Positions 9,782-19,242 of a DNA stretch of 64,000 bases are shown one piece after another; within the stretch, counting starts at the first letter, position 1, and each line of letters starts with the position of its first letter. A program made the translations under genes and the position numbers. The notes beneath the pieces were generated by a model. That model saw only the letters and a program-made list of their open reading frames with translations, made no database searches and had not been told where the DNA came from. Source of the DNA: Leptolyngbya sp. Heron Island J (GTDB lineage: Bacteria; Cyanobacteriota; Cyanobacteriia; Phormidesmidales; Phormidesmidaceae); the NCBI RefSeq assembly GCF_000482245.1, contig NZ_AWNH01000070.1:117557-181556 (forward strand), given 5' to 3'.

Positions 9782-9963
9782 GCGATCCGGAAATGCCTTA
9801 TCCAATTGGATGATTAGTATTTCTGGCGTTGCTGATCCAAACTATGACTTGCTCTTAAAGATGTCGCCGTATGGCGTTTCTAATCGAGCGGTTCATCCTC
9901 TAAATCAGCAATGACATAGTTCCTAGCGCAAGACACTCATCCACTCCATAAGGGAAGCTAAGC

Positions 9964-11931
9964 GTGAAAATTAGATCTAAAAGCCTGCTGCTACGGCTCA
10001 TTACTCCCCTATCGCTACTGTCTGTTGCGACGGTGTTGACTATTTCTGTCAGCACCTATTTTTCGGCGCGAGAAACCCTCAAACAATCGCTTTATGATCG
10101 CTTGAGTGTGGCAGCAACGCTTAAGGAAGAAGAGCTCAATCAGTGGTTTGAGTATCATCGCAACGATATTTTACTACTGGCTCGCTTACCCGAGGTTCAG
10201 GCCCAAACCGAATTGCTGCTGTCTGGTTCAACCCCTCAGGATGCTGAGTCAGCTGACCTACCCACCCCAGAAGTGAAACAGGCAGCTCGTGACCAGCTGG
10301 CCTCCTACCTTCGCAATATCATTACGTTTAAGCCTGATTTGGCTGAAGTTTCCGTTTTGACCGATGGGGGGCTGGTTCTATTTTCAACGAATGAGCAGTT
10401 AGAGAATACTACTCAGTCCCTGGAGCGCAACACCACTTATTTTGCCGATGGGTCTGATAATATTACCCCTATTCCCTATATCTCGCCGACCACGGGTACC
10501 ACTGCGATTACACTGGCAACACCGATTTTGGATGCGGCTAAAAATCGGATTGGGGTGCTGTTGGTAACCCTAGATTTACAGGATGTGGATGCTCTGATCC
10601 AGGAACGCACCGGCCTAGGAGAGACGGGAACGACCTATCTTGTCGGTCAAATTGGAGAACAAAAGACATTTATTGCCTCTGATAAAGACCAAGATTCAAC
10701 GGGGGACATTAGCAGCTTTGCTATTGATGCGGCTATTGCTGGGGAGAGTGGAGCGGGTCTCTATCAAAACTATGCAGGAAAGTCGGTGATTGGGGTTTAT
10801 CGCTGGTTAGATGACCAAAGCCTGGCTCTCCTGGCTGAAATTAATCAGTTTGAGGCGTTTGCCCCAGCCCGTGCCCTGGCTAGAAATATTTTGTTGATTG
10901 GCTTTGTAGCGACAGGGTTACTGTTGTCAGGCATTTATTTCTTATCTCGCCGGATTACCCAGCCGCTGACAGAAATCACTCGCGCCGCTATTCAATTACA
11001 GAGCGGTCAGCTAGATCAATCGTTAGCGGTGAATAGCCAGGACGAAATTGGGGTGCTGGCTCAGACGTTTAACCATATGGCCCAGCAGTTAAAACAATCT
11101 TTTGCAATCTTGGAAAGCACGAATCAAGAATTGGAGGTGCGGGTTAAGGAGCGGACGATTGAGCTAGAGTCAGCCAAAGAAGCTGCAGAATCTGCCACTC
11201 GAACTAAAAGTGCGTTTTTAGCCAACATGAGTCATGAGTTGCGTACACCCCTGAATAGCATCATTGGCTATAGCGAAATTCTTGAGGAAGATATGGAGCT
11301 GATTGGTGAGCATAGTTTAGTTCCTGATCTAAGAAAGATACAGGGCTCTAGTAAGCATTTATTGAATCTAATTAACAGTGTGCTGGAGCTATCAAAAATT
11401 GAAGCAGGACGGATGGAGCTGCAGCTGGAATCCATCAATGTGCTGGCACTAGCGCAGGATGTACTAACAGCTGTACAGGCAGAGGCGGAGAAGAAATCTA
11501 ACAAAATTATTCTCAATAACCTCACTACAATAGAGGCGATTGACACTGACCCCGATAAGCTGCGCCAATGTCTTTTGCACTTGCTCAATAATGCGAATAA
11601 GTTTACTGAACGGGGGCAGATTACCCTCACGATGAAAACACCGCAGTACCAGGATGAGAACTATCTTGAGTTTACGGTGGAGGATACGGGGATTGGCATC
11701 GCTCCAGATCAGTTAGACCATGTTTTTGAGGCCTTTACTCAGGCAGATGATTCTTCAACTCGTCTCTATGATGGCTCTGGTTTAGGGTTAACTATCACCC
11801 GTGAGTTTGTGTATATGCTCGGAGGTGTGATTACTGCTCAAAATGGTCGGGAGCAGGGGGCGGTGTTTACGATGCGGATTCCACAGGTAATTCCTGGAGC
11901 TAAACGTCAGTTAGCGATGGCTAAGGTCTAA
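9964..11931 (+). CDS. dCache-HAMP sensor histidine kinase (first of a twin pair)
   Basis: The 655-residue kinase starts at GTG. It has an N-terminal membrane helix (about 10-30), an extracytoplasmic dCache-like sensor region (about 40-300), a second helix (about 304-324), HAMP (about 327-380), a coiled linker, and a HisKA domain with NMSHELRTPLNS, His424 being the phosphorylated residue. The HATPase carries the N box (NNANKF), the G1 box (EDTGIGIA) and the G2 box (GSGLGLTI). There is no receiver domain. It is highly similar throughout to the kinase at 14421-16361, so the pair is a tandem duplication around a solute-binding protein gene. No response regulator lies nearby. The ligand is unknown. 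Confidence 0.92.
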   Translation: MKIRSKSLLLRLITPLSLLSVATVLTISVSTYFSARETLKQSLYDRLSVAATLKEEELNQWFEYHRNDILLLARLPEVQAQTELLLSGSTPQDAESADLPTPEVKQAARDQLASYLRNIITFKPDLAEVSVLTDGGLVLFSTNEQLENTTQSLERNTTYFADGSDNITPIPYISPTTGTTAITLATPILDAAKNRIGVLLVTLDLQDVDALIQERTGLGETGTTYLVGQIGEQKTFIASDKDQDSTGDISSFAIDAAIAGESGAGLYQNYAGKSVIGVYRWLDDQSLALLAEINQFEAFAPARALARNILLIGFVATGLLLSGIYFLSRRITQPLTEITRAAIQLQSGQLDQSLAVNSQDEIGVLAQTFNHMAQQLKQSFAILESTNQELEVRVKERTIELESAKEAAESATRTKSAFLANMSHELRTPLNSIIGYSEILEEDMELIGEHSLVPDLRKIQGSSKHLLNLINSVLELSKIEAGRMELQLESINVLALAQDVLTAVQAEAEKKSNKIILNNLTTIEAIDTDPDKLRQCLLHLLNNANKFTERGQITLTMKTPQYQDENYLEFTVEDTGIGIAPDQLDHVFEAFTQADDSSTRLYDGSGLGLTITREFVYMLGGVITAQNGREQGAVFTMRIPQVIPGAKRQLAMAKV

Positions 11932-12991
11932 GGGGTGCGATCGCATTACTAGTACTCTGTGGCGTAAGTTTGCCCACTATCCAATGTGGATGGGGGGATG
12001 GGTGAATGAGTGGATGGGGGGATGGGTGAATGAGTGGATTGGGGGATGAAATAGCTGCCAAATTTCTGCCATTCGGTACTAGCTAGACGTCCACTCGTTA
12101 ATTTTCATAGCCTTAATTTATCGATTTAAGAACTCTTTATTTAATTCTCCTGAGTATTACTGGTAGGCTTGAACATTGAGATCAAAACTGGTGAATTTAC
12201 ATAGCCTATGGTGTTAACTATCACTTAAAGACAGCTATGCATCCATGATCTCTATTACTGGATTTTCTTATTTATAAAAGATTCAGAACCCTCTGGTATG
12301 TTTTCCGAGGAATCTTGTGACGATGCTAACAATACAGCTCTATGTATCGATAACTATTCAACCAACTATTAAGATATAGACAACTAAAAATAATTTTCCT
12401 TTGAGGCCCGGGTTTGGACTTGCTGTAAATATCAAACAGGTATATATATGACTTATCTTAAGCGGGTGCTTTAACGGTAATATTCAATACCAGACGGATT
12501 CCATTTATAGAAGCGATTAAACTGTCTTGCTGATTTCTCGAATGTGGGTTTTCTAAGGCTTTGAAAGAACTGCTGTTCAAGTTTGAAAAATGGGAGGAAT
12601 TTAGAGGTCTAATTAGTATCTTAGATGCTTTTTATATAGTCTCTGGGGCTTTCACCTCAGTAGTTGCATCATTGATTGACTACAGTTTCGGTATTGCATC
12701 AGCAAATCATGACGGAACCTGAAAGCAGCCTGTTGGATGAGTTTAAGCTTCGTATTAAGATACTCCGGGTGCATATAGATAAATCAGGATGAAGGGTGTT
12801 GAGATATCGATGATAATTGTCCAAATAGGGGCTTTTGAATCAAATTTTAGATCTTGATTGATTGGTTTAGTGATTAAGCTACTCATAAATTCGAAGAATT
12901 ATCCCTCCATTTCTGAATACAGATTTTTTAGTCATTAATTAAACAATGGTGCCGTTGAGGTGTTGTTGTTCTAATTGGAGATATTGTATTT
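11932..12991. other. 1.06-kb intergenic region
   Basis: This long AT-rich stretch separates the first kinase from the solute-binding protein gene. It contains the G-rich 24-bp tandem repeat at 11986-12049; otherwise I see no open frame of note, tRNA or clear terminator. Its length suggests a long leader, regulatory region or decayed gene. Confidence 0.5.
11986..12049. repeat. 24-bp tandem repeat, about 2.6 copies, G-rich
   Basis: Two identical 24-base units (11986-12009 and 12010-12033) beginning GTGGATGGGGGG are followed by a partial third unit with one change. The several G-runs on the plus strand could form a G-quadruplex. Confidence 0.85.
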
Positions 12992-14368
12992 ATGAAGCGG
13001 CGTAAATTTACACAGTTATCATTGTGCGGTCTAGGTGGTTTAGCCATTAGCTGTGCCAGCGAACAACAGCCAGCCAATACCATCAAGGCTACTTCTGGAG
13101 ATACCCTAAAAATATGGTGGCAGGAAGGGTTTTATCCAGAAGAAATTGATGCACTTAAGCAAATTATTGAGCAGTGGAAAGCTCAAAGCCAGGTAGATGT
13201 TGAATTAAGTGTTATTCCACAAAAAGATATTTTGGCAGCCCTTGAGCGGGCTTTGGCTACCAATACTGATGATATTCCAGATATATTTTATTCTGGCTCA
13301 GCTGACCTCACAACTATTCCTCGTTTAGCCTGGAATGGTGAACTGGTGGATGTTTCAGACGTAATTCAATCGGTTGAAAACTACTATACGACTGATGTAT
13401 TAAGCGGCGTTAACTACCAAAATAAGACGGCAGGTACCCGTAGCTTCTATGCAGTGCCCCTGATGCAATCAGCTATCCATATTCACTACTGGGAAGACCT
13501 ATTAATCAATGCCATTGGAGAACGTCGCGCTACCATTCCCAAAGATTGGCAGGGTTTCTGGGATTTCTGGCAATCCGCCCACACCCGTCTGCAAGCGAGT
13601 CAGGGTGCTGAGATCTACAGCGTTGGTATGCCCATGTCGCTGAGTTTAGATACCTACAATAATTTTGAACAGTTTCTAGAAGCCCATAGCGTTTCAGTCC
13701 TCGATGAAGCCGGTAATTTTGCCATCACAGAGACTAATCGAGCTGCCTTGGTTGATGCGATCGCAGACTATGCACGTTTTTATCTGAATGGTACTGTTCC
13801 GCCTGACTCAGTCGACTGGGATAATACCGGCAATAATGTATCCCTATTAAGTCGCAAGAGTTTGATGACGGTCAATCATACCTTGTCAGCGCCAGGGTCT
13901 CAGCGTAGCGATAGCGAGACATACTACAAAAAACTATCTACAGTGGAATGGCCCAGTAAACCTGACGGTCGGCCGATGCGCTATGTGATTGAAATTAAAC
14001 AGGCTGTTCTTTTAGCCCAATCAACCCAACAGACAGCTGCCAAAGATTTTCTAACATTTCTAGCGCAGCCGAATAACTTATCTGCTTATACCAAGGGGGC
14101 GCAGGGACGCTATTTACCAGTTATGCCTGATCTCTTTGAGGATGGGTTCTGGCAGGAACAGCAAGATACCCACATTTCTGTGGCAGTAAAACAGCTGCAA
14201 AATACCCGCCCCGCCTATCAAGTGTTAAATCCTGCCTATGGTGAGGTCGCTGCTCAAAATGTTTGGGGACAGATCATGAACAAAATTGCGACGGGTGAAC
14301 TAGATAGTAACGCCGCTGCAGATGAAGCGATCGCAACTATTCAGACTATATTTGACGACTGGCAATAG
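12992..14368 (+). CDS. extracellular solute-binding lipoprotein (family 1 type)
   Basis: The 458-residue protein has an N-terminal Arg-rich signal sequence (KRRKF) and a lipobox-like end at AIS-Cys21, so it is probably a lipoprotein. The rest matches family 1 ABC substrate-binding proteins for sugars: LKIWWQEGF at the mature N-terminus, DIFYSGSADLT, an AVPLMQSAIHIHYWEDL segment, and an ending with GEVAAQ then NKIATGELD. No ABC permease or ATPase gene is close. Instead it sits between two near-identical dCache kinases, 53 bp before the second one, so a role as a ligand-presenting partner of these kinases is plausible, though this is inference. Confidence 0.85.
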   Translation: MKRRKFTQLSLCGLGGLAISCASEQQPANTIKATSGDTLKIWWQEGFYPEEIDALKQIIEQWKAQSQVDVELSVIPQKDILAALERALATNTDDIPDIFYSGSADLTTIPRLAWNGELVDVSDVIQSVENYYTTDVLSGVNYQNKTAGTRSFYAVPLMQSAIHIHYWEDLLINAIGERRATIPKDWQGFWDFWQSAHTRLQASQGAEIYSVGMPMSLSLDTYNNFEQFLEAHSVSVLDEAGNFAITETNRAALVDAIADYARFYLNGTVPPDSVDWDNTGNNVSLLSRKSLMTVNHTLSAPGSQRSDSETYYKKLSTVEWPSKPDGRPMRYVIEIKQAVLLAQSTQQTAAKDFLTFLAQPNNLSAYTKGAQGRYLPVMPDLFEDGFWQEQQDTHISVAVKQLQNTRPAYQVLNPAYGEVAAQNVWGQIMNKIATGELDSNAAADEAIATIQTIFDDWQ

Positions 14369-14420
14369 TTGCATAACCGGGTGCGGCGATCAATTATTAA
14401 TTTTATCTAATATTACAAGC

Positions 14421-16361
14421 GTGAAAACTCGACAAAAAAGTCTGTTAAGGCGGCTAATTACACCGCTATCATTATTATCAGCTATGACGGTGCTAACGAT
14501 TTCAGTCAGCACCTATTTTTCAGCACGAGAAACGATTAAACAATCTCTGTTTGATCGCCTCAGCGTGGCCGCTACCCTGAAAGAACAAGAAATTGCTCAG
14601 TGGTTCAAAACTCAACGACGAGATATGTTGCTCTTGGCGCGGTTGCCAGAAGTCAAGGCACAAACAGCGGCACTTGCCGATGACACGATGAAACAAGATG
14701 CCTATGAAACCCTATCCGTTTACTTGAAAGATATTATCTCAGCCAAACCTAATTTGGCCGAGGTCTCGATTCTGACAGAGGGGGGAATTGTCTTATTTTC
14801 CACTAACAAAGAGCTAGAGCAAACATATCAACCCTTGGGGGCAACCACTACTTATTTTACAAACTCCGCTGAGAAAATTGTGCCAACGCTCTATATCTCT
14901 CCGGTGACTGGGAGAACGGCAATTACATTTGCTACACCGATCTTAGATCAAAACAAAAATCGCGTTGGTGTCCTCTCGGTGACCTTAGATTTACAAGATG
15001 TAGATTCACTGATTCGAGAACGCACAGGGTTGGGGGATACGGGCAACACCTATCTGGTTGGTCAGTTAGAGCGTCGCAACACGTTTATTGCTTCGGGTAA
15101 AGACAACAAAGCACCAGAAGACCTGCATAGCTTTGCGATTGATGCAGCAACGGCTGGCCAGAATGGTTCAGGGCTGTATCAAAACTATGCGGATGAGCCT
15201 GTCATTGGGGTTTATCGTTGGCTTGATGGCCAAAGTTTGGCACTGCTAGCTGAAATTAATCAAAAAGAAGCCTTTGCCCCGGCTCGTGCCCTGGCTAGAA
15301 ATATTCTGCTAATTGGTACGGTGGCGACCGGGTTATTATTGTCGGGGATTTATCTGTTATCCCGGCGGATCACCCAGCCGATTGCAGCGATTACAGCCGC
15401 CGCCATGCAACTCGAAAGTGGGCAGCTAGAGCAGTCTATCTCGATCGTCAGCGACGATGAAATCGGTTTTCTGGCTCGTACATTTAACCGGATGGCCCAG
15501 CAGCTACAGGAATCGATTGCCGCTCTGGAAAACAGTAATCAAGAACTAGAGTCTCGGGTCAAAGAACGCACCGCTGAACTGGAAGAAGCCAAAGAAGCAG
15601 CGGAATCGGCTACCCTCACAAAAAGTACATTTTTGGCCAATATGAGCCATGAGCTGCGTACACCCCTCAATAGCATTATTGGCTACAGCGAAATTTTACA
15701 GGAAGAAGCTGAATTGAGCGGGGATGCCAGTATGATTCCTGATTTGCGTAAGATTCAGGGATCTAGCAAGCACTTGTTAAATCTCATCAACAGTATTCTT
15801 GATCTATCCAAAATTGAAGCGGGTCGGATGGAGCTGTATCTAGAACCGATCAATATTGCTGAGCTAGCTCAGGATGTGATTAGCACCATTCAACCAGTGG
15901 CGAGTGCCAAGTTTAATCAGGTGGTTCTCAAAAATGAAAGTACCATTGATGTGATTGAGAGTGACCTGGGTAAGCTCCGTCAATGTCTGTTGAATTTGCT
16001 GAGTAATGCTAATAAATTTACTGAGGAGGGTCAGCTCACCCTAGGGATTAAAACAATCCATTATCAGGCTGCAGACTACTTTGAATTTACCGTGGCTGAT
16101 ACGGGGATTGGTATGGAGAAGAATCAGTTGAATAAAGTCTTTGAAGCCTTTACCCAAGCAGATACGTCCTCGACCCGCCGCTATGGGGGCACAGGATTAG
16201 GATTAACCATCACCCGTGAATTTGTGCGCATGCTAGGGGGAACAATTTCGGCTCAAAGTGAGGTGGGCAAGGGCTCCACGTTTATCATCTTGCTCCCACA
16301 CGGTGTTCCTAGCATGCAACCTCAACTGGAGACCGCTATGGCTTCAGCGAAATGTTCTTAG
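14421..16361 (+). CDS. dCache-HAMP sensor histidine kinase (second of a twin pair)
   Basis: This 646-residue kinase has the same domain order as the one at 9964: membrane helix, dCache-like sensor, membrane helix, HAMP, HisKA (NMSHELRTPLNS, His410) and HATPase with N, G1 (ADTGIGME) and G2 (GTGLGLTI) boxes. The start chosen is GTG 14421, because its first residues align with those of the twin. An upstream in-frame ATG at 14322 would add 33 unrelated residues and overlap the solute-binding protein gene. The sensor regions of the two kinases are similar but not identical, so related ligands are likely. Its 3' end overlaps the convergent glycosyltransferase gene by 26 bp. Confidence 0.92.
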   Translation: MKTRQKSLLRRLITPLSLLSAMTVLTISVSTYFSARETIKQSLFDRLSVAATLKEQEIAQWFKTQRRDMLLLARLPEVKAQTAALADDTMKQDAYETLSVYLKDIISAKPNLAEVSILTEGGIVLFSTNKELEQTYQPLGATTTYFTNSAEKIVPTLYISPVTGRTAITFATPILDQNKNRVGVLSVTLDLQDVDSLIRERTGLGDTGNTYLVGQLERRNTFIASGKDNKAPEDLHSFAIDAATAGQNGSGLYQNYADEPVIGVYRWLDGQSLALLAEINQKEAFAPARALARNILLIGTVATGLLLSGIYLLSRRITQPIAAITAAAMQLESGQLEQSISIVSDDEIGFLARTFNRMAQQLQESIAALENSNQELESRVKERTAELEEAKEAAESATLTKSTFLANMSHELRTPLNSIIGYSEILQEEAELSGDASMIPDLRKIQGSSKHLLNLINSILDLSKIEAGRMELYLEPINIAELAQDVISTIQPVASAKFNQVVLKNESTIDVIESDLGKLRQCLLNLLSNANKFTEEGQLTLGIKTIHYQAADYFEFTVADTGIGMEKNQLNKVFEAFTQADTSSTRRYGGTGLGLTITREFVRMLGGTISAQSEVGKGSTFIILLPHGVPSMQPQLETAMASAKCS

Positions 16362-17622
16362 GCTGTAGGGTGGAGGGAATCGGGGTAGCAGTAGCTTTAT
16401 TGACTAAACTCGCTAATAAGGATTCGTAGGCCTCAAGGGATTGTTCAAAGGAATAATTTGCGATCGCAAAACTACGCCCTCGTTTCCCCAGCTGCTGCCG
16501 CCGCTCAGGATCGTTGTACAGTTCCTGAATAGCTCTGGCCAGCGCTTTTGGTTTTTCAGGCTCAATCACTAAACCACCACCGCTGTCTTGCACCGCCTGG
16601 GCTGCGGCCCCACCTTCGGGTACAGAAGCCACAATCGGACGACCACTTGCCAAAAGCACCATTGTCTTAGATGGCATATTAAAGCCAACAACGCTAGCTT
16701 TCTGCATAATCAAAGAAATATCGGCTGCTGCCAGCATCGTCGGCAGCTCTTTACGCGGCGTAAAGGGTAAAAGAGTGACATTGTTCACCCCCAGCTCATC
16801 ACGCAGATTTCGCAGATCCCCCAGCTGCCGCTCTTCACCCACAATCACAAACTCAATATTAGTGATATGACGCAGCGCATCAGCCGCATGGATAATGGTT
16901 CTTACCCCCTGTGTACGAGCAATGTTTCCCGAGTAGAGGACGACAAACTTATCCTGCAAACCATGGGTCTGCCGAAACGAGTTATCGTCCTTGGGCAAAG
17001 GACAAATAAAGTTGGTATCAACCCAGTTGCAAATCCGCTTAATCTTTTTAGCAGGTACCCCTTTACTAATCAGGTTTCTAGAAAAGCTATCGGTAATGAC
17101 TCCAATGCGGGTAGCACTGGCATAGGCAAATTTTTCAAGTCCCTCAAAGATCCGAATAGCGACCCGATTACTAATCAGCCCTGTGCGTACAGCCGCCTCT
17201 GGCAAAATATCCTGGAGGCTAAGCACTGTTGGACATCCATAAACTAGCTTTAACAAAGCTACGGGAATACAGGCCGGCAACGATGGACTCGTAAACAGAA
17301 TAACGTCTGGTCGCCATCCTTTCAGAGCATGGAAAAAACTCAGTAAGGCAAAGCTACCATCTAGTAATATGCGGGTAATAACACCAGGGTTCGGATGGAT
17401 GGCAACATAGCAGCGCTGGATCTTGACCCCGTTACGTTCTTCTTCACAGTAGAGCTGACCGCGATAATCAGGGTAGATCTTACGCTGGGGATAATTCGGC
17501 ATTGCCGTCACTACCCGTACCTCATGCCCTTTAGTAACTAGCCCCTCCGCCAACTCAGTCATGAGGGGGGCAATACCAATGGGTTCAGGATGGTAATTGT
17601 ACGAATAAATAAGTATACGCAT
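16336..17622 (-). CDS. glycosyltransferase family 4, WcaI-like
   Basis: The 428-residue protein has the two-lobed GT-B form of GT4 enzymes. The N-terminal part begins RILIYSYNYHPEPIGIAPLM, characteristic of WcaI-like transferases for exopolysaccharides. The C-terminal lobe has YSGNIARTQGV, a nucleotide-sugar region with FNMPSKTMVLLASGRP (about 317-332), and GGAAAQAVQDSGGG. Such enzymes add a sugar from a nucleotide donor to a lipid-linked chain at the inner membrane face. No other polysaccharide gene is adjacent, so the product is unknown. Confidence 0.88.
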   Translation of the reverse strand: MRILIYSYNYHPEPIGIAPLMTELAEGLVTKGHEVRVVTAMPNYPQRKIYPDYRGQLYCEEERNGVKIQRCYVAIHPNPGVITRILLDGSFALLSFFHALKGWRPDVILFTSPSLPACIPVALLKLVYGCPTVLSLQDILPEAAVRTGLISNRVAIRIFEGLEKFAYASATRIGVITDSFSRNLISKGVPAKKIKRICNWVDTNFICPLPKDDNSFRQTHGLQDKFVVLYSGNIARTQGVRTIIHAADALRHITNIEFVIVGEERQLGDLRNLRDELGVNNVTLLPFTPRKELPTMLAAADISLIMQKASVVGFNMPSKTMVLLASGRPIVASVPEGGAAAQAVQDSGGGLVIEPEKPKALARAIQELYNDPERRQQLGKRGRSFAIANYSFEQSLEAYESLLASLVNKATATPIPSTLQPKNISLKP

Positions 17623-18558
17623 GAGAATCGCTCTGACTACTGATGTCGCAGTGAATAAATTAGCAACTAGCGCGAGCAGGGCCAGAAATTTATGTAGACC
17701 AGAGCATGAAGCTCAAGAGATGCCTTCAAACTCCAATAATATGGTTCTACAATCAGCCCAACTTGTCTTTCGCAAATACGGCAATTTACATGGCGTATTT
17801 CTGAAGATGCAAGTACCTATTTAGAGGGTTCCCTTAACAGCTTTCCAACAATCTAAAGATCTTGTCTGGCGACTTCTGGCTGAGGTAACCATGAAGATCT
17901 AGGGAAAAACTGTTTAGTACCAGCACTTGTCAACAGAAACCAGCTCGCTCTCCAAACCAAACGTAGTGACTTAAGCTGTTGTAAATCAGAGTGTTGGAAC
18001 TACCGTAAACAGTAGCAAATTCAACGCTGACAGCTGAAAAACCAACTGTTTTGAAGCAACCAACTTCTCTATGGCCACATACACTAAACCCCTGCAAACG
18101 TTCTATGTTGTTAGCTTAAACAAGCGACTTAACTGACCCCATAGCAGCTATCTTTTTCTCTAACCGTACTACCTATTTTTCAGGAAACTCTCTTAGTCAG
18201 ACGGTTTACCATCAGACTTTTAGATGTGGCACATCAGTGCGGGGACAACAACCACGTTACATGGTAGGACTTTGAAGACTGCGAACAAGCGAGATAGGCA
18301 AATCTTTATGATATTCAGGCGAAACTATGTGAAGAAATAGACGAATTCTTCACATAGTTATGCGGATATTCCTGAATTAATACGTCTTAATCTAGTTGAA
18401 GACAACTTTTCGTGATTCGTATACACAGATATTTCAGCCGGTTCTGTGTGAATACCGACTGTTTAACCTGTGCTTTATAAAGGATTGATAAAATTCAACC
18501 TTGGTCACACCTGGAACCTCAGCTATCAAAAGACTCCAGGCGTAGGTTTAGAACAGCT
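17623..18558. other. 936-base intergenic region
   Basis: Between the glycosyltransferase and DUF3318 genes. It includes a strong hairpin at 18323-18359. A 67-codon frame at 17621-17824 is unsupported. I see no tRNA and no clear promoter. Confidence 0.4.
18323..18359. repeat. perfect 14-bp inverted repeat
   Basis: Arms AACTATGTGAAGAA (18323-18336) and TTCTTCACATAGTT (18346-18359) surround a 9-base loop. An outer ATTCAGG/CCTGAAT pair extends the structure to about 18313-18377. There is no T-run. Confidence 0.8.
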
Positions 18559-19206
18559 TTAGTAGGCCCGTGAGGTATCGCGGTCTGAGCGAATGCGATC
18601 TTTGGCGCGATTAGCACTACGTTTTAATGCTTCCAGACGCTTGACATAGCGATCGCGCTGCTTTTTCTTAGGCGTCTGCTCAATTAACGTTTTAAGAGCG
18701 CTACCAAGACTCTTATAGGCATTGGGCAGGGAATAGCCAAAACGAGTAGCCAAAGCAATGGCTTTTTCATCGGCGTCCATTGCTTCTTTCAGGGTTTTTT
18801 CGGCGTTATTGCGCTTATAGAGCCGCCAGCCGGAAATGCCACACAGTCCTAGAGCTAATAGTAGCAACAGACCATCCTGCACCCAGAGTTCGCCCACAGC
18901 ACCACCAAGACCGATGGCTAACGCCGCCATTTCCCATCCATCCCGAGGGATCGTATCGTTTTGTACCCGAGCCACTTCGTGCCAAAACAGCAGGTTACGC
19001 TGATCGATGGCCAGCTGTTCCCACTTGGGTAGATCAATTTGAACTTCGACTTGATCTTTACCCAGTTCCTCAGAGGTGATCAGCGGTGGGCCGACGTCCA
19101 TGGCCGGTTCTACCGTAACCCAGCTTTGCAGTTCTGGCGGTAACAAACTACGTAAACGGCGCAGTTCGCCCATATCTGCTCTGGAACTGTAAGTGGCGTA
19201 TGACAT
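18559..19206 (-). CDS. DUF3318 domain-containing protein
   Basis: The 215-residue protein fits the cyanobacteria-specific DUF3318 family: an N-terminal segment with ELRRLRSLLPPELQSWV, a short HEVAR motif (about 76-80), two adjacent hydrophobic helices (about 91-127), and a basic C-terminal helical tail. HEVAR lies in a Zn-protease-like position but no full HExxH is present. The family function is unknown. It lies 36 bp from the dusB stop codon and reads in the same direction, so it is probably downstream of dusB in one transcript. Confidence 0.85.
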   Translation of the reverse strand: MSYATYSSRADMGELRRLRSLLPPELQSWVTVEPAMDVGPPLITSEELGKDQVEVQIDLPKWEQLAIDQRNLLFWHEVARVQNDTIPRDGWEMAALAIGLGGAVGELWVQDGLLLLLALGLCGISGWRLYKRNNAEKTLKEAMDADEKAIALATRFGYSLPNAYKSLGSALKTLIEQTPKKKQRDRYVKRLEALKRSANRAKDRIRSDRDTSRAY

Positions 19207-19242
19207 GCTGATGATTGACCCGAAAACGCTGCTTGAAAATGC

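Larger units (their letters stand above)
9587..9963. other. intergenic region with hairpin and dispersed repeat
   Basis: These 377 bases contain a perfect 9-bp hairpin at 9672-9696, one copy of a repeat shared with 36464-36554, and the leader of the histidine kinase at 9964. No other gene is supported. Confidence 0.5.

Noticed and set aside
17621..17824. 67-codon frame next to the glycosyltransferase gene
   Set aside because: It overlaps the start of the divergent gene, has no ribosome site and no family likeness.
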